Source: Sinisalibacter lacisalsi
GTDB lineage: Bacteria; Pseudomonadota; Alphaproteobacteria; Rhodobacterales; Rhodobacteraceae
DNA: 64,000 bases
NCBI RefSeq assembly: GCF_014640115.1
Contig: NZ_BMGI01000002.1
Location: 310,001-374,000, forward strand
Direction of reading: 5' to 3'
Below the pieces are notes generated by a model. That model was not told where the DNA came from and ran no database searches. It worked only from the letters and a program-made list of their open reading frames with translations. How positions within the stretch are numbered: the stretch's first letter is position 1; the number at the start of each line of letters is the position of its first letter. Position numbers and translations under genes: made by a program. This document shows, in pieces, positions 26,347-34,305 of the stretch.

Positions 26347-27390
26347 TCACCCCGTCGGAAGGAAGACCGAGAAAGTGCTGCCCTGGCCCGGCTCGCTCTC
26401 GATCCGCAAGCGGCCGCGGTGACGATTGACGATATGCTTGACGATGGCCAGGCCAAGACCGGTGCCGCCCATACCGCGCGAGCGGTGGCTGTCGACCCGG
26501 TAGAAGCGTTCGGTGAGCCGGCCAAGGTGGCGCGCGTCGATCCCTTCGCCCTCGTCGCGCACGACGATCCGCAGGCCCGGACCGCGCAACAGCTGCGCGT
26601 GCTCGAGCCGCTCGAGCCTGACCTCGACCTGACCGGCCTCGCGGCCATACTTGATCGAGTTCTCGATCAGGTTGGTGAAAACCTGGGTGAGCTGATCGGG
26701 ATCGCCCGGGGCCATGGCCACGGTGTCGCAGCCAATGACCGAGAGCCGCACCGCGCGTTGCGCGGCCTGCGGGGCAAGGCCGGTGACGGCACGGTTGAGC
26801 AATGCGGCCACGTCGACATCCGCTTCCGGCCGCATCCGCTCGACATCCTCGACCCGCGCGAGCGACAGGAGATCGTCGACCAGCCGGTTCATCCGCCCGG
26901 TTTCGCGCGCCATGATCTCGAGAAACCGGTCGCGCGCCTCGGCATCGTCGCGCGCCGGGCCGCGCAGGGTCTCGATGAAACCGGCGATCGCGGTCAGCGG
27001 CGTGCGCAGTTCGTGGCTGACATTGGCGACGAATTCCGAGCGCCGCTCGCCGGCTTCGGCCAGGTGGGTGACGTCTTCGAAGAAGACCAGCAGCCCCGCC
27101 CCCTGCCCCTCGGCGGCGCCCCCGATCGGCGAAATCGTCACCTTGTGCGTGGTGTCGCGCCCGGCGGCCCGGCCGATGAATTCGCCCACGGTGCGGCGTG
27201 ATTCCCGGCTGGCGACCTCGATCCGGTCGATCAGCGTCGGCTGGCGGAAGACCGTGATGTAATGCCTCCCGAGGCAATCGGCGCCGAACAGCGCGGCGAG
27301 CCCCTCGTTCAACGCCATGATCCGCCCCTCGGCGTCGACATGGGCGCAAGGGATCGGGATCGCGGGGACGATATCGGACGGTGTGGTCAT
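26347..27390 (-). CDS. phoR: PAS-containing sensor histidine kinase, PhoR-like
   Basis: Two-component sensor kinase. The 347-aa protein has an N-terminal PAS-type domain (about 10-110), an H-box FVANVSHELRTPLTAIAGF, an N-box NLIENSIKYG and ATP lid motifs GGTGLGLAIVKH. The order PAS then HisKA/HATPase resembles PhoR, the phosphate sensor, but no membrane helix is visible, so it is probably cytoplasmic. No response regulator or pst genes lie next to it. ATG at 27390 is chosen because the PAS domain follows directly; an earlier in-frame start at 27417 is possible. The PhoR name is by similarity of architecture. Confidence 0.72.
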   Translation of the reverse strand: MTTPSDIVPAIPIPCAHVDAEGRIMALNEGLAALFGADCLGRHYITVFRQPTLIDRIEVASRESRRTVGEFIGRAAGRDTTHKVTISPIGGAAEGQGAGLLVFFEDVTHLAEAGERRSEFVANVSHELRTPLTAIAGFIETLRGPARDDAEARDRFLEIMARETGRMNRLVDDLLSLARVEDVERMRPEADVDVAALLNRAVTGLAPQAAQRAVRLSVIGCDTVAMAPGDPDQLTQVFTNLIENSIKYGREAGQVEVRLERLEHAQLLRGPGLRIVVRDEGEGIDARHLGRLTERFYRVDSHRSRGMGGTGLGLAIVKHIVNRHRGRLRIESEPGQGSTFSVFLPTG

Positions 27391-27483
27391 CGCTGGCTCC
27401 AAACTCGGGCAGACCATCGCCTCGGTTCGGGGGGCTGTAAAGCCTCGAATGAAAGGCGGCCGTCTGCTTCACTTTTGCGATAC

Positions 27484-27497
27484 TTGTTCCACATCAA
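27484..27497. promoter_or_regulatory. Candidate FNR/FnrL-type box
   Basis: TTGTTCCACATCAA matches the FNR consensus TTGAT-N4-ATCAA at nine of ten defined positions. It lies 93 bp upstream of the PhoR-like gene and 117 bp upstream of the 27615 gene, and could control either divergent unit. This is a motif match only. Confidence 0.35.
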
Positions 27498-27614
27498 TGT
27501 CGCTTTCTGATTGTAGTGCGATGAATGTGGCACAAAGAGCAGACACCCGCGACAGGACCGATGACCCAAGGGCGAAGAACACCAAGCCAGAGCAACCACG
27601 CAGGCAACTTCACA

Positions 27615-27983
27615 ATGGCGGAACCAGCTGCCAGAACGCGGGTCGTGATCATCGGCGATGCCCTGCCCGGCGCGTGGCGGCATGACGATGCGCGCGATCC
27701 CGTCTTCGTCGCGTTCGACCAGATCCGCAGCGAGAGTTTCACCGCGCTCCGCCCCGACCTGATCCTGACCCCGCTCATGGACGAGGGCTTTGATTGTTTC
27801 GATGTCGCGATCGCCTTGCGCGAGACCGGCTACCGCGGCCGGTTGCGGGCGGTGGTCCGCTTCCTGCCCGATCCGGCGCTGGTCAGGCGCGAGATCGCCG
27901 CGATCTGCCCGGGTCTGGATTTCGACATCATCGTCACCGACCGGCCCGGCCCCAACCCGGTGCAGGGCGACCCAGATCAGTAG
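27615..27983 (+). CDS. Hypothetical protein, 122 aa
   Basis: I do not recognise a named family. The protein begins TRVVIIGDALPG and alternates strands and helices (RPDLILTPLMDEGFDCFDVAIALRETGYRGRLRAVV), resembling a reduced receiver-like alpha/beta fold without an obvious phosphoacceptor pocket. The start is uncertain: ATG at 27615 gives the shortest clean N-terminus. In-frame ATGs at 27561 (preceded by AGGA) and 27525 also exist. The 3' end overlaps that of the convergent DUF6456 gene by 7 bp. The coding assignment rests on composition and fold-like periodicity. Confidence 0.6.
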   Translation: MAEPAARTRVVIIGDALPGAWRHDDARDPVFVAFDQIRSESFTALRPDLILTPLMDEGFDCFDVAIALRETGYRGRLRAVVRFLPDPALVRREIAAICPGLDFDIIVTDRPGPNPVQGDPDQ

Positions 27984-29089
27984 ATCAGGTCGTCATCTCC
28001 GGAGCCGTGCTCGGCATAGTGCCGATGCAGCGTGCGCAGCGCGATCCGAAGCACGATCTTGCCCGACCGGGCCGGAAAATCGAGCTGGTCCTCGATCTCC
28101 TCCATGCCCCGCTCATGGCAGACCGCGAGCAGCACGCTCTCGGCAAGGTCGGGCCCGAGCGCGCGAATCGCGGCGGCGAGGCTTTGCTCGGCTTCGAGCC
28201 GGCGGGTCGGGCCGGCGCCGTTGACAACCCGGCCGGATGCGGTGCGCCCGGACACCAGCCGGCCCCAATCGCGGGTGAGGCCGCCGCCGATGCGAGCCAG
28301 TTCGTAACTCTCGCGAAACTTCAGCGCGGCGGCGATCAGCTCGGGCGGCAGGAAGGCGCTGCCGTCGGTCCTGCGGCGGCGGGCGAGCACGTGCAGCGGC
28401 GCGTCGGCGCCCACGGCCCGCTTGCGGGGTTCGGCGCGGCGCCGGGCCTGGGGGCGCGGCACCGGAGCGGCATCGGCGTCTTCCGCCAGCCCGGTGCCCG
28501 CGGCGCGGCGCGATTCGGCCTCCGCGATCCGGCGGATGGCTTCGGCCCGGCCCGCCGCGGTGATCGTGTACCGCGCGATCCGCCCCGAGGGTTCGCCCGC
28601 GATCAACTCGCGCAGAACCAGCGCCTCGGCGACCGGCCGGCCCACCACCGCCCGCCGCACCGGCCGGTCGCCGCCGGCATTGTGAACCACCACCGCATCC
28701 TCGACCCCTTGCGCGATCACCATCAGCGTGCGCGGCTCGAGCAGCGCCTTCAGGGCGCGCAGCATGTCGCGGGCGAGCGTCTCGTCGTCGATCGGGTCGA
28801 ATTCGGGCATGGGGCTGTGATCCTGTGCTGGGAACGGGCGTGAAACTGCCCCCGCCCAGGTCCGCCACTGTCGGCCCAGCCGGGCCAGCGCGGTGTCCGT
28901 GAGCGGGTCGTCGCGCAGGGTTTCGGTTCGGCGGACCTGTCTCAGCACGGTGGAGGGATGGCATCCCGCGGCGCGGGCAAGGGCACGAATGCTCTCGCCG
29001 CCCTCGGTGTGGGCAAGATAGAGCCGCACCGGCCGTGGCAGCCAGTTCGGCAATCCGTCCCAACGGAGCGCACGCGTCGCGTTCGCCAT
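27977..29089 (-). CDS. DUF6456 domain regulator, candidate GafA-type activator of gene transfer agent genes
   Basis: A 370-aa protein with two parts. The N-terminus contains a helix-turn-helix (ESIRALARAAGCHPSTVLRQVRR, about 29-51) for DNA binding. The C-terminal 120 residues match the DUF6456 pattern (LRF/KFRESYELARIGGGLT, LGPDLAESVLLAVCHERGMEEIEDQLDFPARSGKIVLRIALRTLHRHY). This architecture is that of GafA, the direct activator of the Rhodobacter gene transfer agent, although DUF6456 proteins are broader than GafA. The ATG at 29089 precedes the helix-turn-helix closely. A CtrA-like site lies 93 bp upstream. The long middle linker is Arg/Ala-rich. Family: strong. GafA role: inferred. Confidence 0.75.
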   Translation of the reverse strand: MANATRALRWDGLPNWLPRPVRLYLAHTEGGESIRALARAAGCHPSTVLRQVRRTETLRDDPLTDTALARLGRQWRTWAGAVSRPFPAQDHSPMPEFDPIDDETLARDMLRALKALLEPRTLMVIAQGVEDAVVVHNAGGDRPVRRAVVGRPVAEALVLRELIAGEPSGRIARYTITAAGRAEAIRRIAEAESRRAAGTGLAEDADAAPVPRPQARRRAEPRKRAVGADAPLHVLARRRRTDGSAFLPPELIAAALKFRESYELARIGGGLTRDWGRLVSGRTASGRVVNGAGPTRRLEAEQSLAAAIRALGPDLAESVLLAVCHERGMEEIEDQLDFPARSGKIVLRIALRTLHRHYAEHGSGDDDLIY

Positions 29090-29181
29090 GCCCTGTCCAT
29101 CCCCCTGCTGGGCGCGCGCCTCGCGCTGTGCTGCCACACAACCTAAAGGCGAGTGCTCATCTTTCCTTAAGCCGATAATGG

Positions 29182-29197
29182 TTACCGATACGTTAAC
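29182..29197. promoter_or_regulatory. CtrA-like binding site between the DUF6456 and DUF6477 genes
   Basis: TTAC-CGATACG-TTAAC differs from the alphaproteobacterial CtrA consensus TTAA-N7-TTAAC at one position. It lies in the 240-bp divergent region. CtrA controls gafA and gene transfer agent production in Rhodobacter capsulatus, which makes the location notable. This is a motif match only. Confidence 0.4.
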
Positions 29198-29329
29198 CGC
29201 AGACGATCCAACCGAGACTGGGGCCAATGTCCTAAGGGCGGATCAAGCCGGCGCACGGTGGAGGGCGGTTGCCCGCAACACCCGCTCAGGTTGTGCAATA
29301 TGAGGCGAATCAACGAGAAAGGACCAGCC

Positions 29330-29623
29330 ATGACCGATGTCACCGCCCTCCTCGCCGCGCTCCGCCGCCCACGCCTGCTGATCCGCGCCGCCCGGTTCGG
29401 ACTGGCCGACTACAACCGCGAGCGCGACCTCAAGCGCCTCATGCATCTGCCGGCAGCCCCCGGCCCGCGCATCGCCGTCGACCGGCTTCTGCGGGCGGAA
29501 GCCGAGATGGAGACGCGCCGCAAACAGGGCGTGGCCGCCTATTCGCCGGCCCGCCACGTCGAGATCCTGATCGCCCTGATGGCCGAGGCGCGGCTGCTGC
29601 CCCGGCCCGGCCACGAAGCCTGA
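29330..29623 (+). CDS. DUF6477 family protein
   Basis: Small basic protein of 97 aa of unknown function. The family-like N-terminal sequence reads LLAALRRPRLLIRAARFGLADYNRERDL, and a second helical part is RHVEILIALMAEARLLPRPG. No signal peptide or membrane segment. The ATG at 29330 follows GAGAAAGGA with good spacing. It is divergent from the DUF6456 regulator and convergent with the MttB-like gene, whose stop is 5 bp away. Such proteins appear mainly in Rhodobacterales. Confidence 0.82.
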   Translation: MTDVTALLAALRRPRLLIRAARFGLADYNRERDLKRLMHLPAAPGPRIAVDRLLRAEAEMETRRKQGVAAYSPARHVEILIALMAEARLLPRPGHEA

Positions 29624-29628
29624 ACCGC

Positions 29629-31176
29629 TCAGCTGAAACTGTCGGGCATCGAGGCCTTCTTCTCCTCGACGTAAGCCCTGAGCGCCTCGCGGATCCCCGG
29701 GTCGATCGCCGGCTCTTCGTAGTCAGCGAGAAGCTTCGCCACCCGCGCCGAGGCCAGCGTCATCGTGTCGGGCGCCCCGTCCTCGTACCAGGTCTCGTAG
29801 GGGCGATAATCGAGCAGGTCGGAGCGCCAGAACGCGCTCTTGAAATTGGCTTGGGTATGGGCGCAGCCGAGGTAGTGGCCGCCCGGCCCCACCTCGCGGA
29901 TCGCGTCCATCGCCTGCGCCTCTTCGTCGACGACCACGCCGGCGGCCATCTTGTGCAGCGTGCCCAGCTGATCGGCGTCCATCACGAACTTCTCGAAGCT
30001 CGCCACCAATCCGCCTTCGAGCCAGCCGCAGGCGTGCAGCATGAAGTTCACCCCGGCGAGCAAGCCCATGTTGAGCGAGTTCGCCGATTCGTAACCGGCC
30101 TGCGCGTCGGGCAGTTTCGAGCCGGTGAAGCCGCCGGCGGAACGGTAGGGCAACCCGAGCCGGCGCGCGAGCTGGCCCGCACCATAGGTGATCTGGCTGG
30201 CTTCCGGTGTGCCGAAGGTGGGCGCGCCCGAGTTCATGTCGATCGAGGTGACGAAGGCGCCCATGATCACCGGCGCGCCGGGGCGCACGAGCTGGGAATA
30301 GGCCACCCCGGCCATCACTTCCGCAAGCACCTGGGTCAGCGTGCCCGCCACGCTCACCGGCGCCATCGCGCCGCCGACGATGAAGGGCGAGATGATGCAG
30401 GCCTGGTTCGCCGCGGCGTAGACCTCGAGCGCGCCCATCATGGTGGCGTCGAAGGTGAGCGGCGAATTGATGTTGATCAGGCTCACCATCACCGTGTTCT
30501 GGTCGACGAAATCCTCGCCGAACAGGATCTTCGACATCGCCACGCTGTCGGCGGCGCGCGAAGGCTCGGTGACCGAGCCCATGTAGGGCTTGTCGCTGAG
30601 CGTCATGTGGGCGAACAGCATGTCGAGGTGGCGCTTGTTCACCGCCACGTCGGTGGGCTCGCAGACCGTGCCGCCGGAATGGTGCAGCCATTTCGACATC
30701 TGTCCGAGGCGCACGAAGGTTTCGAAATCGGCCATGGTGGCGTAGCGCCGCCCGCCATCGATATCGCGCACGAAGGGCGGTCCGTAGACCGGGGCGAGCA
30801 CCAGCCCCCTGCCCCCGATCTCGACCGATTTCGCCGGGTTGCGCGCGACCTGGGTGAAGCTCGAGGGTGCCGTGGCGCAGAGCTTGCGGGCCAGACCGCG
30901 CGGGATGTGCACCCGCTCGCCGCGCACGTCGGCCCCGGCCTGCCGCCAGCGCTCGAGCGCGGCGGGGTTCTCGGTGAAGACCACGCCGATCTCCTCCAGA
31001 ATCGTCTCGGCGTTGTGCTCGATGATCTCGAGCGCGGCCTCGTCGAGGATCGGCAGATCGGGGATGCGGCGCAGGATCGGCGGCGTGCCGTCGATCCGCT
31101 TGGAGGTGCGCTCGGCCCGCCGCGCGGCCCCTCCGCCGCCTCGTGTCCGCTTGCGTGCTGCTGCGGTGTCGGTCAT
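29629..31176 (-). CDS. Trimethylamine methyltransferase (MttB) superfamily protein, non-pyrrolysine type
   Basis: Corrinoid-dependent methyltransferase homologue of 515 aa. A barrel fold shows family motifs SGGTVCEPTDVAVN, MVSLININSPLTFD, GAPVIMGAFVTSIDMNSGAPTFG and a C-terminal CAHTQANFKSAFW. Archaeal MttB reads an in-frame UAG as pyrrolysine; here the frame is uninterrupted, placing it with the COG5598 non-pyrrolysine enzymes. Characterised members demethylate quaternary amines such as glycine betaine or proline betaine. No corrinoid protein or reductive activase gene lies nearby, so its substrate cannot be inferred. The first 25 residues are very basic and low complexity. Confidence 0.88.
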   Translation of the reverse strand: MTDTAAARKRTRGGGGAARRAERTSKRIDGTPPILRRIPDLPILDEAALEIIEHNAETILEEIGVVFTENPAALERWRQAGADVRGERVHIPRGLARKLCATAPSSFTQVARNPAKSVEIGGRGLVLAPVYGPPFVRDIDGGRRYATMADFETFVRLGQMSKWLHHSGGTVCEPTDVAVNKRHLDMLFAHMTLSDKPYMGSVTEPSRAADSVAMSKILFGEDFVDQNTVMVSLININSPLTFDATMMGALEVYAAANQACIISPFIVGGAMAPVSVAGTLTQVLAEVMAGVAYSQLVRPGAPVIMGAFVTSIDMNSGAPTFGTPEASQITYGAGQLARRLGLPYRSAGGFTGSKLPDAQAGYESANSLNMGLLAGVNFMLHACGWLEGGLVASFEKFVMDADQLGTLHKMAAGVVVDEEAQAMDAIREVGPGGHYLGCAHTQANFKSAFWRSDLLDYRPYETWYEDGAPDTMTLASARVAKLLADYEEPAIDPGIREALRAYVEEKKASMPDSFS

Positions 31177-31315
31177 GGCTCACTCTCCCCGTGCCTGTCG
31201 GGAAAACATAACCCCGACGCGCCCCGTCGGTGCGGCGGGATTGCGGCATCTTGGGCGCGAAAACGACATGGGGGCAGCAATGACCAGGCCGGTGCGCCTG
31301 CGGCGGGCGGGGCAA

Positions 31316-31382
31316 GGGGGTCTGTCCGCCCCCCTCTGGCTGCGCCATTCACCCCCCCGAAGGTATTTCCGGACCCAAGAAG
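31316..31382 (-). repeat. Composite intergenic repeat, copy 3 (left arm of an inverted pair)
   Basis: Hairpin GGGGG...CCCCC near 31316-31334 and core CCCCCCGAAGG-TATTT...GACCCAAGAAG at 31353-31382, in minus orientation. It faces copy 4 at 31502-31567, giving an inverted pair about 252 bp across. The 434-bp gap 31177-31610 holds these copies and a long hairpin at 31390-31432; I see no gene in it. Confidence 0.75.
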
Positions 31383-31389
31383 ACCTGGG

Positions 31390-31432
31390 CCGAGAAGACA
31401 CCCCCCGCGCCGGGGCACGGGGGGCTTCTCGG
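31390..31432. repeat. Long hairpin between the inverted repeat copies
   Basis: CCGAGAAG (31390-31397) pairs with CTTCTCGG (31425-31432), and inside it CCCCCC (31401-31406) pairs with GGGGGG (31419-31424), with a 3-base bulge and a 12-base loop. That is 14 paired bases. It would be very stable in RNA from either strand and may act as a transcription barrier between mttB-like and guaA. Confidence 0.7.
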
Positions 31433-31501
31433 GTCACGGCCATCGGCTCCTCAGCCTGTACCGCGGCGCCAGAATGGCCCGTCGAGGTTAAGGTTTCGTT
31501 G

Positions 31502-31567
31502 CTTCTTGGGTCGAAAAATACCTTCGGGGGGTGAGCGCGTCAGCGCGAGGGGGGCGGACAGCCCCCC
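31502..31567 (+). repeat. Composite intergenic repeat, copy 4 (right arm of an inverted pair)
   Basis: Core CTTCTTGGGTC...AAATACCTTCGGGGGG at 31502-31531 in plus orientation. A small GCGC hairpin follows, then GGGGGGC-GGACA-GCCCCCC (31549-31567, perfect 7-bp stem). It ends 43 bp before guaA. Confidence 0.8.
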
Positions 31568-31610
31568 TTCCACCCTTGCCACGCGCCGCGCACGGCCCTA
31601 ATCAGCGCTC

Positions 31611-33167
31611 ATGACCCAGCATGATCGCCTCCTCATCATCGACTTCGGCTCCCAGGTGACGCAGCTCATTGCCCGCCGCCTTCGCGAGCTCAACGTCTAC
31701 TGCGAAATCCATCCCTACCAGAACGTCACCGACGCCTTCCTCGAGGACTTCGCCCCGAAAGCGGTGATCTTCTCCGGCGGTCCGGCCTCGGTGATCGACG
31801 AAGGCTCGCCCCGTCCGCCGCAATCGGTCTACGATCTCGGCGTGCCGATCCTCGGGATCTGCTATGGCCAGCAGGTGATGATGGCCGACCTCGGCGGCAA
31901 GGTCGAGCGCGGCCACGGCACCGCCGAGTTCGGGCGGGCCTACGTTGCGCCGAAGAACGGCGAGATCGACCTGTTGTTCGGCTGGTTCCTCGAGGGCCGC
32001 GAGCAGGTCTGGATGAGCCACGGCGACCACGTGAGCGCCATCGCGCCCGGCTTCGAGGTCTACGGCACCTCGCCGAACGCCCCGTTCGCGATCACCGCCG
32101 ATCTCGACCGGCGCTTCTTCGCGGTGCAGTTCCACCCCGAGGTGCACCACACCCCGAACGGCAAGACCTTCTACGAGAACTTCGTCCGCCTCGCCGGCTT
32201 CACCGGCGACTGGACGATGGACGCCTACAAGGAGGAAGCGATCCGCGCGATCCGCGCGCAGGTGGGCGACGCCCACGTGATCTGCGGCCTCTCCGGCGGC
32301 GTCGATTCCTCGGTAACGGCGGTGCTGTTGCACGAAGCGATCGGCGACCAGCTCACCTGCGTTTTCGTCGACCACGGTTTGCTCCGGCAGAACGAGGCCG
32401 AGGACGTGGTGCGGATGTTCCGCGATCACTACAACATGAAGCTGATCCATGCCGACGAGGCCGAGTTGTTCCTCGGCGAGCTGGACGGCGTGAGCGACCC
32501 CGAGACCAAGCGCAAGATCATCGGCCGGCTGTTTGTCGACGTGTTCCAGAAATACGCCAGCGAGATCGAGGGCGCCGCGTTTCTCGCCCAGGGCACCCTC
32601 TACCCCGACGTGATCGAGAGCGTGAGCTTCTCCGGCGGGCCGAGCGTGACGATCAAGAGCCACCACAACGTCGGCGGTCTGCCCGAGAAGATGGGGCTGA
32701 AACTGGTCGAGCCCCTGCGCGAGCTGTTCAAGGACGAGGTGCGCGCGCTCGGCCACGAGCTGGGGCTGCCTGCGAGTTTCATCGGCCGCCATCCCTTCCC
32801 CGGCCCCGGCCTCGCGATCCGCTGCCCCGGCGAGATCACCCGCGAGAAGCTCGAGATCCTGCGCAAGGCCGATGCCGTCTACATCGACCAGATCCGCAAG
32901 CACGGGCTCTACGACGAGATCTGGCAGGCCTTCGTGGCGATCCTGCCGGTGCGCACCGTGGGCGTGATGGGCGACGGGCGCACCTACGATTACGCCTGTG
33001 CGCTGCGGGCGGTGACCTCCGTCGACGGGATGACGGCGGATTACTACCCGTTCAGCCACGAGTTCCTCGGCGAAACCGCCACCCGGATCATCAACGAGGT
33101 GCCGGGGATCAACCGGGTCACCTACGATATCACCTCGAAGCCGCCGGGCACGATCGAGTGGGAATAA
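31611..33167 (+). CDS. guaA: GMP synthase (glutamine-hydrolysing)
   Basis: Converts XMP to GMP using glutamine and ATP in the cytoplasm. The 518-aa protein has an N-terminal class I glutamine amidotransferase domain with the nucleophile Cys about residue 84 in LGICYGQQ. An ATP pyrophosphatase domain with the PP-loop LSGGVDSSV (about 228) follows, then a C-terminal dimerisation domain ending [11 protein letters not shown]. It is full length and monocistronic, just downstream of repeat copy 4. No purine-sensing element is evident. Confidence 0.97.
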   Translation: MTQHDRLLIIDFGSQVTQLIARRLRELNVYCEIHPYQNVTDAFLEDFAPKAVIFSGGPASVIDEGSPRPPQSVYDLGVPILGICYGQQVMMADLGGKVERGHGTAEFGRAYVAPKNGEIDLLFGWFLEGREQVWMSHGDHVSAIAPGFEVYGTSPNAPFAITADLDRRFFAVQFHPEVHHTPNGKTFYENFVRLAGFTGDWTMDAYKEEAIRAIRAQVGDAHVICGLSGGVDSSVTAVLLHEAIGDQLTCVFVDHGLLRQNEAEDVVRMFRDHYNMKLIHADEAELFLGELDGVSDPETKRKIIGRLFVDVFQKYASEIEGAAFLAQGTLYPDVIESVSFSGGPSVTIKSHHNVGGLPEKMGLKLVEPLRELFKDEVRALGHELGLPASFIGRHPFPGPGLAIRCPGEITREKLEILRKADAVYIDQIRKHGLYDEIWQAFVAILPVRTVGVMGDGRTYDYACALRAVTSVDGMTADYYPFSHEFLGETATRIINEVPGINRVTYDITSKPPGTIEWE

Positions 33168-33214
33168 GCGGGCCTGACGGCGGCGCCAAGAAGTCTTTAC
33201 CGAAGGAGAAGCCT

Positions 33215-34021
33215 ATGAGCAGCCTCCGCAGGGTCGCCAACGTGCTTCGAACAGAGGGTGCAGCGGGCATCGGGAAACGGCTGCGTCGCCGCTGGCACCG
33301 GCTCATGCCCCCGAAAGTCGTCAAATCGGCCTATGGTATCGATCTATCGCCACGCTGGGGCGACAAGACGTTCGAGCTCTATGTGCGCGGCGCCTACGGA
33401 CGGTTTCTTGCCGACCTCATTGAAAGGATCGACGAACCTTTCGTTTTTGTCGATATAGGTGCGAATCAGGGGCTCTATTCGATCCTCGCATCGCGCAATC
33501 AGAATTGCCGCCACGTCTATGCCTTCGAACCCGTCGACGACGTGGCCGGGACGTTCGACCGCAATATCGCGCTCAACAAGTGCCGCGGCATTACGCTCAT
33601 CCGGAAGGCGATCTCCGACAGCGTGGGAAGCATCAACGTCGTCATGAAGCCCGGCCACTCAGGTGTCACGACGCTCCGCCGGGGGGAACAGAAAGATTCC
33701 GGCGCCGGAAAAGCCGTCGCCATCGCCACGATAGACGCCGAGGTGTTGAATGCGATTGTTCCGCGTCAGAATGCGCGGGTCGTGACGAAGATCGACGTCG
33801 AGGGTCACGAAGGCGTGGTGATCGAGCAACTCGCAGCCTGTGACGTGTTCGAAGATATCACCGATGTTTTCTATGAAGTCGACGAAAGATGGGTCTGCCC
33901 TGATACTCTGCAGGGATTCCTGACGGCCCGGGGTTTCACGCGGTTTCAGCAGATTGGCAAGGGTCGGCACTTCGATGTGCTGGCATCGCGGCCCGGACCC
34001 GATGCCGACATGCCGACATGA
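33215..34021 (+). CDS. FkbM family methyltransferase
   Basis: S-adenosylmethionine-dependent O-methyltransferase of the FkbM family, 268 aa. The SAM-binding motif FVFVDIGANQGLYSILAS is followed by YAFEPVDD and the late motif VVTKIDVEGHEGVVIEQL. FkbM enzymes methylate polysaccharide, glycolipid or secondary-metabolite hydroxyls; the substrate here is unknown. The ATG at 33215 follows GAAGGAGAA. The gene looks lower in GC than its neighbours, with AT-rich codons (ATA, TCA, GAT) more frequent, so it may be a horizontally acquired gene. Its stop overlaps the ABM-like gene by 4 bp. Confidence 0.88.
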   Translation: MSSLRRVANVLRTEGAAGIGKRLRRRWHRLMPPKVVKSAYGIDLSPRWGDKTFELYVRGAYGRFLADLIERIDEPFVFVDIGANQGLYSILASRNQNCRHVYAFEPVDDVAGTFDRNIALNKCRGITLIRKAISDSVGSINVVMKPGHSGVTTLRRGEQKDSGAGKAVAIATIDAEVLNAIVPRQNARVVTKIDVEGHEGVVIEQLAACDVFEDITDVFYEVDERWVCPDTLQGFLTARGFTRFQQIGKGRHFDVLASRPGPDADMPT

Positions 34022-34305
34022 CGCCGCGCTTCAGCCTCACCGGGCATTTCGATGTGCCTGCCGGCCGGGCCGATGCTATCGCGGCTGCCCTGCCCGGGCG
34101 TATCTTGTTCACCCGGGCCGAGGCGGGGTGCCTTGCGTTCCATGAGACGCCCGACCAGGAAGCGCCGGGATGCTACAAGGTCGCCGGGTTGTTCGAGAGC
34201 CGCGCCGCCTTCGAGGCGCACCAGGCCCGAACGGCGGCGAGCGACCGGAGGCGGATCGGCCAAGGCCTGCCCCGCGCATACGAAACCCGAGAAATCACCC
34301 CATGA
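34018..34305 (+). CDS. Antibiotic biosynthesis monooxygenase-like (ABM) domain protein
   Basis: Small dimeric alpha/beta-barrel protein of 95 aa. It begins FSLTGHFDVPAGRADAIAAALPGRILFTRAEAGCLAFHE and contains KVAGLFESRAAFEAHQARTAAS, the typical ABM arrangement. Members are quinol or haem oxygenases or stress proteins; the role here is unknown. It overlaps both neighbours through ATGA (34018-34021 with FkbM, 34302-34305 with EamA), so the three are translated as a unit. Confidence 0.75.
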   Translation: MTPRFSLTGHFDVPAGRADAIAAALPGRILFTRAEAGCLAFHETPDQEAPGCYKVAGLFESRAAFEAHQARTAASDRRRIGQGLPRAYETREITP

